Of a DNA stretch of 64,000 nt, positions 34,329 to 45,817 are shown one piece after another. Both the position numbers and the translations under genes were made by a program. Position 1 is the first letter of the stretch. Every line of letters begins with the position of its first letter. Under the pieces are notes generated by a model, which did not search any database, was not told where the DNA came from, and worked only from the letters and a program-made list of their open reading frames with translations. The stretch is from Diatrype stigma (lineage: Eukaryota; Ascomycota; Sordariomycetes; Xylariales; Diatrypaceae), in NCBI GenBank assembly GCA_022225965.2, contig JAKJXP020000071.1:124001-188000 (forward strand), written 5' to 3'.

Positions 34329-35910
34329 CTCGACTACCAGGAACTCGCTATCATGTTTTAGTGGGATCTAACTCAAAACCAGAGCCTTCAGCCTGAGTGA
34401 TACCTCGAGTATAATGCAGCTAACGCTTTATTTACCCCTCCAGCCCCTCCTGCGCTCTATGCGCGCCTTGATAGCACGCGAGTAGGCAGAGTACCCACAA
34501 AGTCGCTGCTAGGCAAGACCAATCAAGGTACTATACGTGGTGCTGCAGCTGGGGGATGGGGGGGGGGGGGGGGTAAAGGATGAGGCAAATCAGGATGCGG
34601 CCTGTGGCCCGGCACATATGCCACACCCATGACATCTTGAACGGTTCACTATAAGTGCAGACAATAACTTAGATCGAAAGATTGGAGCAGCCTTGTCGAG
34701 TTTGTATCACAGAGCTGTTTATTTGGGTTCAGCTGGGCAGCTGGGATACCGGAAGCAGTTGATTTCTGGAAAGTCTTAGGTCTTGATGTGACTCCATCTG
34801 CAGGTGCCTCGTTTCGCACCGAGAGGGGCTGTTCATTGGCCGATAGATGAAGCCAAGCCGAAGGATATGCGGACAGCTTGTATGGAGACGGTTCTGCGGC
34901 TATCAAGAGGGGTCTCCTCGATCTAATGTTCGGAGAGAATCATGCATTGCTTTATAGGCTGATGATGTAGATCCTGCCGGCTGAGACGGCTGTATCCGGA
35001 TCCGGGGCGAAGAATACATAGGTGGGTATCTACCTGCCTCTTATCAGTCATGATAGTCAAAGATGAGACTGGACACTTAAGAAATGTATAGCTACGGATA
35101 TCCCGCAATAATCAGGACAACTTTGAGATGCCTGTTCAGCTTTTCCCGTCTTCTTCCCGATAAGCTGGCACTATGAGCTATGAGGAGCTAAACTACTCTG
35201 TACAAGTATAGTCGTACTTCTTGCTCTTCGTCGGGCCGTTAAGCAACAGGGACCTTTGACTCATGAAGATTCAATGAAAATGAGGCGTCAGATCATAGAT
35301 GCAGGAGGCCCGAGAGAGGGTTGCAACTTGCGTGACCCTTGAAAGGCATCAAAGAAGGTGTGCAGGGTGTGATAGACTTTGGACCAGTAATCCGGCAGTG
35401 CCCATCGATGACAAGACGAAGTATGATAGGGGTCAGGGTGAGGTTGTGATGGGAAGCTTTAAAGTGGTGCAGACGTGGCAGGGAGAAGACTTGGTTGGTA
35501 ACAAGTTGGGTTGTATGTATTGTATTGTATGTACATACTATGTATGTACTTACCTACTATGTTTTACAGTAGCGTTATGACAGCGGCATAATCCTCTGCA
35601 GCGTACGAAGTACTGAATCGGGCACACTGACTGGTGCTACCCTGAGAGCCTGAGCAGTTCTCAGCCAATAGTCTTGACGTACCTATAGGTACTACCTTGG
35701 GTACCAGTGAGTGATTATGTCATCGGCACATAGAGCTCGAGGTGGGTTCCAAGTCTGCCACACCTAACCCACGGGCTAAGTGCAGTAAAAGTTCAACTTG
35801 GCACTGACTAATAACAATGATCACCACGAAGTACCCGACGTACTGCGTCCATATCAACCAGTCCAGCAGCATTCAGGATTACTTCACGGCCATCCAGTGT
35901 TGCGCAAAAT
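34329..35910. other. Intergenic between divergent genes
   Basis: 1.6 kb holding the promoters of the deaminase and of the gene at 35911. It contains the G16 tract and a TGTATGTA-rich segment (35513-35560). No gene is supported. An ATG at 35817 opens a short upstream frame that overlaps the next gene's start in another frame. Confidence 0.5.
34558..34573. repeat. Uninterrupted G16 tract
   Basis: Sixteen consecutive G on the + strand, preceded by GGGGGAT, about 230 bp upstream of the deaminase start codon. It is long enough to form a G-quadruplex, and its length should be treated as uncertain in the assembly. Confidence 0.85.
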
Positions 35911-36975
35911 ATGGTCCCGCACCCGGCCCCAGGCCTGGCTACAGAAGCGTCTGACCAGTTGACGGTCATTATAACGACGTCCCCCACACCATCTGCGCCT
36001 TCGACAGAGCTCCTGGACGTGATACTGCAATCATACCGCAGCTATTGCCCTACCCTGCTTGAGTCTCGTTTCATCGTGGTCATCGATACCTATGATCGAA
36101 TCGGCCCTCATGCGCGGCTTAAGAAGGGACAAGTAACAGCCGAGGGTGCCAAGGCCCTGGAGCTTTACAAGTCCAATGTGAAGGAACTCATCCTCCTTGC
36201 CCTTGGGCTCGGCCGGGAGGGTGGCAAGACATGTGCACTGCATCCAGGCCAAGGCGAGGCTGAATTTGGGTGTGGGGAGACCAAGTCGAATTACATCGCC
36301 TTCTGCACAACACACACGGAAGACAAGCGCGTCACCTTCGTAGAACCCGACAAGCGCCTGGGTTTTGGGCTGGCAGTTCGCACCGCCCTCAGACTAACCG
36401 AGACCCCTTATGTCTGGGTTCAGCAACATGACTGGGTATTGGCCTCCGAAATCCCATTGGGCCCGATACTTAGCATTATGGCTGCGTCGGTATCCGACGA
36501 TAACCCTGTCCCCGTGCAGTATGTCTGCTTCCCGTCGATACGCATGCTGTCATATGCCACCTCTTCCCATGTGATGAAGTTTCCTGCCTTAAGAGCGTTG
36601 ACCACCTCCCTGAAGAGAGACTTCATTCCTCCATCCCAACCCGATGTCAAGGTACCCCTGACTCCACTCTTCTTCTGGCACGACAAGCCTCACGTAGCCT
36701 CTACGGCCCATTACCTGTCAACTGTGTTCCCAACACGCTTATCCCTTCCGAAAGGCGCATTCATCGAGGACACGATTGGCCAGCGCGCGAGGGATCAGAT
36801 GAAGCAGGGTGTTTTCGCGAAGTGGGCATGCTGGCTCTATTATCCGGAAGAAGGCACCAGACTGTGCTTGAGGCACCTTCAGGGCCGAACCTGGCGTGGC
36901 GCTGAGGCTGAGCTCCTGCATAGGGAAACATGGAAGAAGTTGAATGCATGCAAAGATACCCCCTGCCACGACTGA
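35911..36975 (+). CDS. Unrecognised protein, possibly glycosyltransferase-like
   Basis: A single exon of 354 residues with a well-ordered composition. The start LTVIITTSPTPSAPSTELLD, then RFIVVIDTYDRI, looks like the first strand and an Asp-containing loop of a Rossmann-like or GT-A fold. The later TPYVWVQQHDWVL would place an acidic residue after a strand, as in a nucleotide-sugar binding motif. LFFWHDKPHVAS and FIEDTIGQRARDQM follow. These are weak resemblances and I do not recognise a named family. The ATG at 35911 is the first of the frame; the 5' region has an overlapping short upstream ORF (35817). Coding bias is good throughout. No signal peptide or membrane span. Confidence 0.6.
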   Translation: MVPHPAPGLATEASDQLTVIITTSPTPSAPSTELLDVILQSYRSYCPTLLESRFIVVIDTYDRIGPHARLKKGQVTAEGAKALELYKSNVKELILLALGLGREGGKTCALHPGQGEAEFGCGETKSNYIAFCTTHTEDKRVTFVEPDKRLGFGLAVRTALRLTETPYVWVQQHDWVLASEIPLGPILSIMAASVSDDNPVPVQYVCFPSIRMLSYATSSHVMKFPALRALTTSLKRDFIPPSQPDVKVPLTPLFFWHDKPHVASTAHYLSTVFPTRLSLPKGAFIEDTIGQRARDQMKQGVFAKWACWLYYPEEGTRLCLRHLQGRTWRGAEAELLHRETWKKLNACKDTPCHD

Positions 36976-38004
36976 CCAACCGCTGCCGCTTCCATGGATT
37001 TCGTTGTGCATTGAATCCCCCAATTTCATCAAAACGCTACTACACAATCCCCTGGTATCGCCGACGAGCCCCCCACGGAACAGTAGGCTGACGTATACCA
37101 CGTCATGGTAAACATTTACCAACCTACGTGATCAACTTGCAATCAAAACGTCTGGCCTATCTATACCGGTAAGGTGATTGGTTATGGTATGGTATTGGGC
37201 TCTTGGGTGCCAAAAGCAACAATGTCATTTTACTGGCAGCCATGTGGTTGGCACATGTTGCTCTTGAGATTCTCCCAGCCAAACGAGATTGTCATCGCTT
37301 GAGAAACCTATACACTGTTTCATTTTATCCTCAATCACCAGCAATCACCATTCGGACCGCACCACCCTCAAAATAGGATCAACCAGCGAGGCCAACCCCT
37401 GATTAGTCGACTTAACTTGCTCTGCCAGGTTGGTTGGAACGTCGCAAGCCTATTTCGTGTAGATGGCCTCAGCACTCTGCTGTTATGTTCATTCCTATCG
37501 TCCGTGGTGTCTCACAAGATACGGGTTGGTTCCATATAGCAAGATGGCAAAGGAAGTTTGCCAGGGATTACTCGATAATGGCGACCTTCTAAATCCTGGT
37601 CGAGTCGCTTACATCGATGCTAGGCTTTCACGAAAGGCAAGACAGCATACATGGTTTTCATGGGGTGAAAGACTAGCTTTATGGAATTTTCCATGAAGGG
37701 GATATGCCAATACTATAGATCGGTCATCTGTCCTGACCTCGCGGCGAGGTCAGGACAGATGACCGGGAAGAGTGGGGAAGAAGAAGAAGAGAAGGCTGTG
37801 GGCTATACAAGCGGGCTACTTGAACATAGCTATGAGGCCGAACATTCTCGTAATTCCTAGTTTGTGTCTTATCTGCGAACTTCATAACCCAAGCGTCATA
37901 CCCCGGACGTGGACCTTCAGGCAGCAATAACTTGTGACTTCAGGTGCAGCCAACAATGTACGAACTGGCCAGTGTGAAAGAAGGACGAGGAGAAAGAACC
38001 TTTC
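36976..38004. other. Intergenic with a perfect long palindrome
   Basis: 1 kb between two convergent genes. A 77-codon open frame (37463-37696) has no motif and I do not call it. The palindrome at 37721-37765 is listed separately. Confidence 0.5.
37721..37765. repeat. Perfect inverted repeat, 22-bp arms, 1-nt centre
   Basis: CGGTCATCTGTCCTGACCTC plus GC (37721-37742) is followed by one G and its exact reverse complement (37744-37765). The flanking bases do not pair. It lies about 240 bp beyond the 3' end of the pseudokinase gene. It would form a very stable hairpin in RNA from either strand. Confidence 0.95.
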
Positions 38005-39513
38005 TCATGCCATAGCACTCATCATCTCTTCAAGGGGATCCAGGATTTCCTGTATAAACTCGGAGCTTTTCACAGCTTCGTCTCCCGTCAGGTTCAGGCA
38101 CCACTGAACCATGCGCTGATACCTGTCCCCTACCCTCGGGCGCATACCCACGGAGACACTGGAGAGCTCCTGAGCCCAACTTGACGGGTTGCTGGTATCG
38201 ATTCGTCTTGCTACCTTTGGAAGCGGCTGCCAGAAACCAATGTTGAAAAGCACTACACCCAAGCTGTAAACATCGTATGTCTTGCTATATCTTGGGACGC
38301 GGTCCTCCTGTAGTCTGTCTGGATGCTGGAATACTTCGAAATCCCAGATCCCCCTCATTTTCTTTTGGCCGCTTTTCGAAGCCCTCGTCCCCTCTTTGTA
38401 TGTTTTCGCATCTTCTCCGCGTATCAAGTCGAACCCCATGAGATACGGTTCGTCGATGGTGCTTGGGATACCCATCTTGGTATTTTCAGTATCAAAACGT
38501 CGGAGGATGACAACGCTGCGACACGTGATATTCTTGTGGCAGAACCCAGCGGTGTGGAGGAAAAAGACTGCCTCAGCAATCTTATACGCAATCCTGATAC
38601 ACTCGCTCAATGTTGCTTCGGTTTTAGGAAACGGGTCACTCGTGATCAGTTCCTGTAGAGTCATCATTGAATCTACACGGCACGGTGGAAGTTGGTGGAT
38701 GAACAGGAATTGCTGCCCCTCGTTATCGTAGAAGTAGGCTTGTATTTTGAGAAGCCGAGTATCCATAGCGGCATCTAGACAGCTCAGGGCAGCGGCGAGT
38801 TCACCCATCTCCAAGGAGAGAAGCTCAAAGGCGGGCGTTCCCGGCGAAACGTTTGCCGATACCTCACGACAGGAGAGGATAACTCCTTGGTTGTTATGCT
38901 GCATAGGAAGTGAAGATATGCTTTCCATTGTCCGAACTTTAGAGACCAGCTCTTTCGGATTATCTAGCAGCATCGCCTTGGACCGACGTGTCTTGGCGTC
39001 GGTAGTAAGGGTGAGGTATTCCTGCAGTTTATTGTAGTTACTAACTGTTGAGGACTGTATATAAGTGTTATGGGTGTGTGCCTCGTAGACATTCGTCACA
39101 TTGCTCGTGATTTGCCTAGGGAGACTCAGAAGTCTCAAGTTCAATTTCTCGGTCCATTCGTGCAGCTCTCTCTGCATTTCCAATATTTGAGAGCGCCTTG
39201 ATATCCACGTGGCCATATTGACGGTATTGTATAGCCACCCTGATCGACCAATTTTCTTCAGAGTCTTTTTAACCTTTCTCTTCAGATTGCTGAGGTATTC
39301 CGATGTCTGTTCCAATATCCAATCGTCGTCAGGCGTCAGGTGTTCATCTTGAACTGAGCTTTTCGCGAAGGTCTCTTCGACCCGCATCAATAACCGGAGA
39401 TCCCATTCAATTCGGATTTTTAGGGATTCGGCTTCTGATGAAAATGCACTACAGGCCCCGAGGAATTGAACGACCAAAGTGCCAGCAGTTATGGTTGCCC
39501 CGAAAATATCCAT
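38005..39513 (-). CDS. HeLo-like N-terminal domain fused to a pseudokinase
   Basis: A single exon of 502 residues. The N-terminus (DIFGATITAGTLVVQFLGAC, then long amphipathic helices to about residue 132) has the pattern of fungal HeLo/HeLo-like domains, helical bundles that can permeabilise membranes in incompatibility and cell-death proteins. Residues about 210-490 follow a protein-kinase fold: IAYKIAEAVFFLHTAGFCHK, then TYDVYSLGVVLFNIGFWQP. The catalytic loop reads HKNITCRSVV (328 is Asn where the catalytic Asp should be, and the Lys and Asn of the loop are lost). The DFG position reads GFD. It is therefore a pseudokinase. The order (four-helix-like domain, then pseudokinase) resembles animal and plant MLKL, executors of necroptosis. 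The HeLo assignment is by pattern only. Confidence 0.72.
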   Translation of the reverse strand: MDIFGATITAGTLVVQFLGACSAFSSEAESLKIRIEWDLRLLMRVEETFAKSSVQDEHLTPDDDWILEQTSEYLSNLKRKVKKTLKKIGRSGWLYNTVNMATWISRRSQILEMQRELHEWTEKLNLRLLSLPRQITSNVTNVYEAHTHNTYIQSSTVSNYNKLQEYLTLTTDAKTRRSKAMLLDNPKELVSKVRTMESISSLPMQHNNQGVILSCREVSANVSPGTPAFELLSLEMGELAAALSCLDAAMDTRLLKIQAYFYDNEGQQFLFIHQLPPCRVDSMMTLQELITSDPFPKTEATLSECIRIAYKIAEAVFFLHTAGFCHKNITCRSVVILRRFDTENTKMGIPSTIDEPYLMGFDLIRGEDAKTYKEGTRASKSGQKKMRGIWDFEVFQHPDRLQEDRVPRYSKTYDVYSLGVVLFNIGFWQPLPKVARRIDTSNPSSWAQELSSVSVGMRPRVGDRYQRMVQWCLNLTGDEAVKSSEFIQEILDPLEEMMSAMA

Positions 39514-40744
39514 GATGCGAGTTAAACTCCTGAGTACTTCCTACTCTTTCATTGGATAGGGAATGACCCTATTTAGATAAGAGGAAGCTTGTCTTAGCAT
39601 CTTTTTTTGATAGAATACAAGCAACATCGGTGGTTAAAATCAGTACCTTTTACTTTCGAACATGCAGTCAGGATGACGTCTCATCAGGAAAATCGCTTGC
39701 ACACTCCCCGGCATTTCTTTGGCAAGCAATGTTACAACGGAGCTGTCACCTATTGGACCGCTTGATGACTTTCAGCTTGTTTGCTTCTCCGGTATCTCCT
39801 CCCAATCAGAAATTTACAAGTATGACAAGTGCAAGCGATACGACCCTACATATGCAATGGTAGGTAGCTTTCCTTAATAGCATGCCGTTCAAGGAAGCTC
39901 GAGAGATGCTTGGTGACTTGGTTCGTTCGGGGATCATGACTATCTATCATCGTTTGTTTATTTTTATTTTTTTGGGGTTTGTTCTTTAACAATATTGCGC
40001 CCACAACTTGTCTCGCTACTAGTTAATGAACTAGATCCCGAGTATGTTACTGCTGGTTTGACTCGAAGCTGTACCTATATGTTCACTATAGCCTGGGATA
40101 GACAGCCAGGACAACGGGATGTCCCGCATAAAGATGGCTCCCGTCTATAGTCAGTTTGTGGGGAAATCGATCGGTGGTAGGCCAGTTTGCAAGGACATCA
40201 AATGCGATCAAACGATGATTTCTTGCATTAATGGTTCATGTAAGTCATTATAGCCTTAATAGGCTATGTAGCAGCTAGAATAAGCACTAAAAGCCGCGTG
40301 TCGAATAGCATAACAAGGGAATTCGGAATGTAACAATATTATGCAGTAAGTTTGGGGTATTCATATCTTTGGATGAACTCTAAATCAAGTAGGCAAAATG
40401 AGAGGGGGGGCACCCCCATGATAACCGAAGCCTAATGCAGGGTATGTTCGTAGTCTTACGAGGTTGCCTCTTAGAGAGAACAAGTGTGTGGTACTAGATA
40501 GATACAAACGGGGTTCGACATGTAGTTGCATACGCGATTTGGATTGTAATCGGACGAATAGAGACTCAGGATATACACACGTTCTCGTCAGAGTGTAAGT
40601 AGTATTTTAATAATGTAAATCCCACGTTCATGCAGCCTATTCCAGGCATATCTGTCCGTAGTGGAAGGTAGGTTATCACAGCCTTGTGGATGATTATCTC
40701 ATAATATCTCGATCGCATCGAGATAGCCGCTTCTTATATAACTA
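39514..40744. other. Intergenic approach to the AT-rich island
   Basis: 1.2 kb of ordinary composition that becomes steadily AT-rich. It holds the promoter of the pseudokinase gene. No gene is supported. Confidence 0.5.
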
Positions 40745-42271
40745 GGGCCTTCTTAGGTGTAAAGTATTACGAGTTATTATTATACCTATATTACGTTATT
40801 TCTGCGATAAGCATTAAAATATAACAAGATATTATATAAAATAAGTACTCTTATTTATATCTTAGTTTTTATATTTTAATTTTTTAATAACAAGTAATAA
40901 CGCTTTATTTAAATGCGTTATTATTTTATTACATTTATTACCTTCTTATAAATAACCTTATAATAACATAATTTATAAAAAATATCTTTTTTATATTAAT
41001 TAATTTATATATAAACTCGGTAATTTCCGAAATTTAATTAATTTTGCGATTTCTTTTAATAAAATAACATATAAATAAAATATAAAAATAAAAGGTTATT
41101 AATTATTAATGTAATAATTGCAAGTTATATTTAAGAAGTTTTTTTCGAAATGCCTTAAAATTAACATTTAACTTATTATAACTTAATAAATATTATTTAA
41201 ACGTTAACGCATTATTTATTATAATTATAAAGCCTTATAACATTAAATAAAATTGAAATATAAATAATATAATAATTTAAGAACTTTATAAAATACTTTA
41301 ATAATATAATAATATTTAATTATATAATTATTATATTCGATTTCGTATTAATTAAAGCAATTAATTAATATAAAAAACGTATTATATTTCTTAAAAACGA
41401 AAAATTAAATTTTTTATTTAATAATTTAAATTAATATTAAGAACTTAATAATAATAAGGATACCTTTTTTTTGTTATTTTTTAAAATTACGATAAAATAT
41501 AACATTTTTATTACAAAATTAACCTTTTTTAAAGGGAATTGTATTAATTAAATAAAATACGACGTTTATTTTATTATTTTTAATACGACAATTTAATTAA
41601 AAGCCTTAATTCTCCGCGTAATTAATAAAACTAAGCGCCTATTAAGCCGAATTCGAAGCTCGGTTATTTTAATAAGTATTATTATAATATAATTCCTAAT
41701 GCTTTTTATAATTATTATCCGAATTACCGCAAGAGATTTCGTAAAAGGTACCATTTAAGCTATTTATAATCGTAAGTTTCGTCTTACTGCAAAGAATGCT
41801 ACGGAAAGTGCCGCCGGAATTGCCGTCGGGGCTGCCCGTAATCGTAAGTTTCGCTTGGCACTAACGGGCTGCTTTCGGATAATAATAGCGGCGCGTTTTC
41901 GCTTTAGCTACGAACGCCTTTTTTTTATTTTTTCTTATTAAGACTTATTGCGTCGTTATAAAAAGATACGCTTTTCGTTGCGTTTATTAAAACGGCCGCC
42001 GGCAATAAATGGTTTCGATTATTTCGCGCGTTTAATTATTTAATTAATTATAACTGCCGTATTTATATTTAGTCGTTTTTTCGCCTTAACGAAATAAGGA
42101 TCGGAAATTATAAATACGGGTTTATTTTTTATAAGGTTCTTTTAATAATGCCAAAAGCTATTAATTTTATTTATTCTTAATTATTTTATTTTTAATGTTT
42201 TTTCGTAAAATGGATTTGTTTATATATTATATAAAAATAATGAATTTCGTATTACGTAGTTATATTATTAT

Positions 42272-42497
42272 TATTACGGGCTAATGGGCTTTATAAGAAT
42301 TAATAAAACAAATTTCCAATTAGTATTATGGAATCTAAAGCTAAAGAAAGAAAGAAGGAAAAGTAAATACAGAAAAGAAAGGTTCGAAGGTATATAAGCA
42401 GAAGGGCTAGCCGCTAAAAGGCGCTAGCCCTTCTTTGGAAATGTACATATAACCTTTAAGCACCTTTATATATATACAGCCTGTATATACCATAACA
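42272..42497 (-). repeat. 3' LTR of the retrotransposon
   Basis: 226 bp. On the minus strand it begins TGTTATGGTATATACAGG and ends ...GCCCGTAATA, where the expected CA end has become TA, a RIP-type change. A TATA box (minus strand, 42464-42476) is followed by a conserved 12-bp-arm hairpin (42400-42434). Confidence 0.9.
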
Positions 42498-42510
42498 TTA
42501 CCCCTTTTTC
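42498..42510 (-). other. Polypurine tract of the retrotransposon
   Basis: On the minus strand GAAAAAGGGGTAA abuts the TG start of the 3' LTR, the place where plus-strand priming takes place in LTR retrotransposons. Confidence 0.8.
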
Positions 42511-42555
42511 GGGAAAAAATCTCGTTCCGAGACTTTATAAAAAAAAAAAAAAAAT

Positions 42556-42642
42556 TGTTCGGCCAAAGCTCGAACCCGAATGCTTTCCAGGCAATAAAGA
42601 AATACCTTCGGATTTATTGCTTAGCCGTTATACCATTAAGCC
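42556..42642 (-). pseudogene. tRNA-like remnant with A box, B box and T-run
   Basis: On the minus strand TGGTATAACGG (42635-42625) fits an A box and GGGTTCGAGC (42578-42569) a B box. A run of 17 T follows (42555-42539), as a pol III terminator would. The T-stem can form if G-U wobbles are allowed, and acceptor mismatches are all explained by transitions, as expected for a tRNA or tRNA-derived copy decayed by RIP. It lies just inside the 3' LTR. It could instead be chance. Confidence 0.4.
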
Positions 42643-44779
42643 CTTATTTAAGGCTAGGCAATAAGGAATTTTATATATTCGGGTTTATTTAATTTTTTTG
42701 TTAAAACCCTTTTTATATATCCGGGTATTTACTTTTTTTTTCGCGGTACGTCCGTAATTGGTATTTCGGTTATTAAACTTTTTTTACGGATTTATTGTTA
42801 TTCTCGTACGCTTATTCGAATTTATCGAATTCCGCGGCTTTGCGTTATTCGTTTAAACGTAATGAAGATCCGGGCTAATCGGAATATTCCTTATGGTATT
42901 TTATTAATGCTAACGGATTATTTTTAAATCTTTTAGCATTATACCATTCGGAATTTAAATCCTAACCTTTTTATTATATTTAATATTGCAATTTATTATA
43001 ATGTATCCGAAAAGCGAGGATTTTTTTAATTTCCTATTTTTCCTTTCCGTTAGGATTAACTTTTTTATCCGCAGGATTATCCGAAGTTTATTTTAATAAT
43101 GGATTATTAAGATATTTCCGTAATCGGTTGGCGTAAAATATCTTAAAGCCTTTCCATAAATCCGGAAAATTAAGAACGTATAAATATCTTTTTATTTTAA
43201 TAATTAAATAATAGTTCCGTATTAAGAAATAATCGAATTTATTATTAGGTCGGTCGATTTCCGTTCCTGTTTTTTTAATGATATAAACGCGATCCTTTAA
43301 TTCGGGTTTTTTATATTCGAAATCGGATTTTCGTTTATGTTTATTGGCCTAAATAATTATTCGTTTTTAGATTTTAAATATAACCGCTCGAACCGTTTCC
43401 AAGTATTCGTATAAAATATCGGCAATTACTTGAATATCTTATCGATTCGTTTTTTTCCATATCGTTATTTTTTCGAAATCCGTTATTCGATGTTTTTAAT
43501 TAAAAAATAAGAATATATCGAATTTACGGTTTAATTTATATGGCGTTATTTTAATTAATTTGTATAATAAAGCTATTTGTATTATATCTATTATAGGCAT
43601 TGCTATTGCCCAATTATTTTAATAATAATTAATAAAGGAACGTAATCGTTAATTATTTCATTCGTATATAATTTCGGCTTATTCCGCGGTTTAAGAATAT
43701 CCTGCCGAGGCCAATTTCATTTTAAATTCCATAATCTTAAAAAGTTCGTTCGTAAAATTAAAGATAAATTAAGGACCTTTATTGCTAATAATCGATTTTA
43801 AAACGTTATATATTCGAAAAAGGCCTTTATAATATATTATCGCGGCGTTTTTCGCAATAGCTGCCTTTATATATGGCATTATTTATAATCTTTTTTCCAA
43901 TCGGTAAATCATTATTAATAGGTTATTCTTTTTTGTTTTATTTAAAGATATTAATTTAAAATCCATTACGATATGCTGTTATATTTGCAATGGTATTAAC
44001 AAAGATTTGAATAAATTTGGGGCCTTATTTTTTGGATGCTTTGTAGTTTTGTAGGAATAATTTTTTACGAATCGGATTATATTAAAAGCCCAGTTAGGCC
44101 ATTAATATTTTTGGCTTATTAATTGTCGTATCTTATATTATTCCGAATATTTTATAGCAAGTCGAAAATGCACCTTTATAAGCAATAACGTTTTTAAATT
44201 ATTTTCGTTTAATATAATAAGTCGTCTTTAAAAAAATATAAGTCGTTTATTTATCGAATATCCGTAATTATATACATAAGTACCGAAATTCCTAGTTTTG
44301 TTATAATAATGTTGCAATTAATTATTTATAGCGTTAGCCTGAAATACTTTATTTATTAAAGCTATTCCTGATAATTTCGGGAGATTAATATTTTTATTTA
44401 ATGCGAATATTAATATAAATCTTAATTTTTCCTTTTTATTCGCTAAAAAAAGGACGTTAAAACATATAACAGGCATAACATCCGTTATTGCGTTATTTTA
44501 TTTACGTATTAGCTAAAACAAAGTTATTATACGATACGCGTTTTTTTTAGCTTTTTGCGTCCTTAGGTTTTCCGATTTCTTTATAAGGGCGTTTGTTAAA
44601 ATATTCTTTAAACCTAGTCGATAAGTAATAACGAAATTATATTATAATAATAATTTTATTTATCCTGTTTACTGCAAATTAAGCAATTACTTAATATTAA
44701 AATATTTTAATGCATAATAGTCCGTTATTATTATAAAGGAACGAAAAATTTATAGGCTTATTAATTCTGCGCGTTAGCA

Positions 44780-44980
44780 TTATAAAACGCAAATAATCGT
44801 TAATATCTTTTTATCGTATATATTGTAATTATATTCCGTTTTTTGCATTGTTTTAGAAAAATAAATAACGGAAAGCCAATCGTTATTTTCCGTAGTTCGC
44901 TGAAATATGGCCCTAGCTATTATTTTATTGGACGCATTTGTTTTAATACGGGTTTCGTAGTTATATAAGAAATGGCGCAA
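44780..44980 (-). pseudogene. RNase H domain fragment of the retrotransposon
   Basis: A 66-codon frame. RHFLYNYETRIKTNASNKII followed by SVIYFSKTMQKTEYNYNIYDKK matches the Ty3/gypsy RNase H pattern (FD...ETDAS... then FxSRKL...E.NY...DKELLAI). The catalytic Asp of the TDAS motif reads Asn. It is a fragment in a broken polyprotein. Confidence 0.8.
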
Positions 44981-45360
44981 TATCGATATTTCGGTTATGT
45001 AACGTTTTAAACGTACGAATGCTATAATACGTTTATTTGTTATATAAAATAGTTTTTCTTTACGGATAAGTTCTTAAAACGGCCGGATTATCTTTTTAAA
45101 TTTTCGTATGAATTTACGATAAAAATTGCAGAATTTCAAAAAAAATTATATTTCTTTAAAATTAATAGGTATTTTTTAGTTTTTAATTACCTTTATTTTC
45201 GCGGGATTTATTGAAATCCCGTTAATATTAATTATAAAGCCGAAATATTTCGTTTTCGTAATATGGAATTTGCATTTATTTAGGTCGGCCTATAATTTTA
45301 TTTGTTTTAAGCGTATTAGTATCTTATTAACGTATTAAACGTAATTCTTTTTATTCTTAA

Positions 45361-45817
45361 AGAAAATAAAAATATTATTAATATATACGTTATAAAATTA
45401 ATTTAAATAATCGAATAAAATATCGTTAATAAATCGTTAAAAAATTAAAGAACCATTAATAAATCCAAAAGGTAATACCTTATATTTATATATTCCATAT
45501 TTAATACGGAAAGTTATAAAATCTTATATTTCCTTTTATATTCGGATCTTATAAAAGGCTTATCGGATATCGATTTTAATAAAAATCTTTGCTTTAAAGA
45601 TTTTTGCGAAAGTTTTATTTATTAAGAACAAAAAATATCGGTTTTTTTTCGTTATTGCGTTTAATTTGCAATAATTAACGCAAAAACGTAAGTTCTTATT
45701 TGGTTTAAGTACGAATAATACCGGTACGGCCCATAATGCGGAACTGGTTTTAATGAATCCTTTTTGCAAATGTTTTATAATATATTTATAATAAATCTTT
45801 AATTCTTTAATGGACAT
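45361..45817 (-). pseudogene. Reverse transcriptase fragment of the retrotransposon
   Basis: The open part (45560-45817) reads HLQKGFIKTSSALWAVPVLF, then CVNYCKLNAITKKNRYFLFL and FIKIDIR, the N-terminal half of a Ty3/gypsy reverse transcriptase. Further on, 45371-45385 codes YINNI where the active-site Tyr-x-Asp-Asp is expected; both Asp codons read AAT. The frame between the two parts contains stops. Confidence 0.85.

Noticed and set aside
37463..37696. 77-codon + strand frame next to the palindrome
   Set aside because: No homologue or motif is recognised and it has no supporting splice structure; too little evidence.
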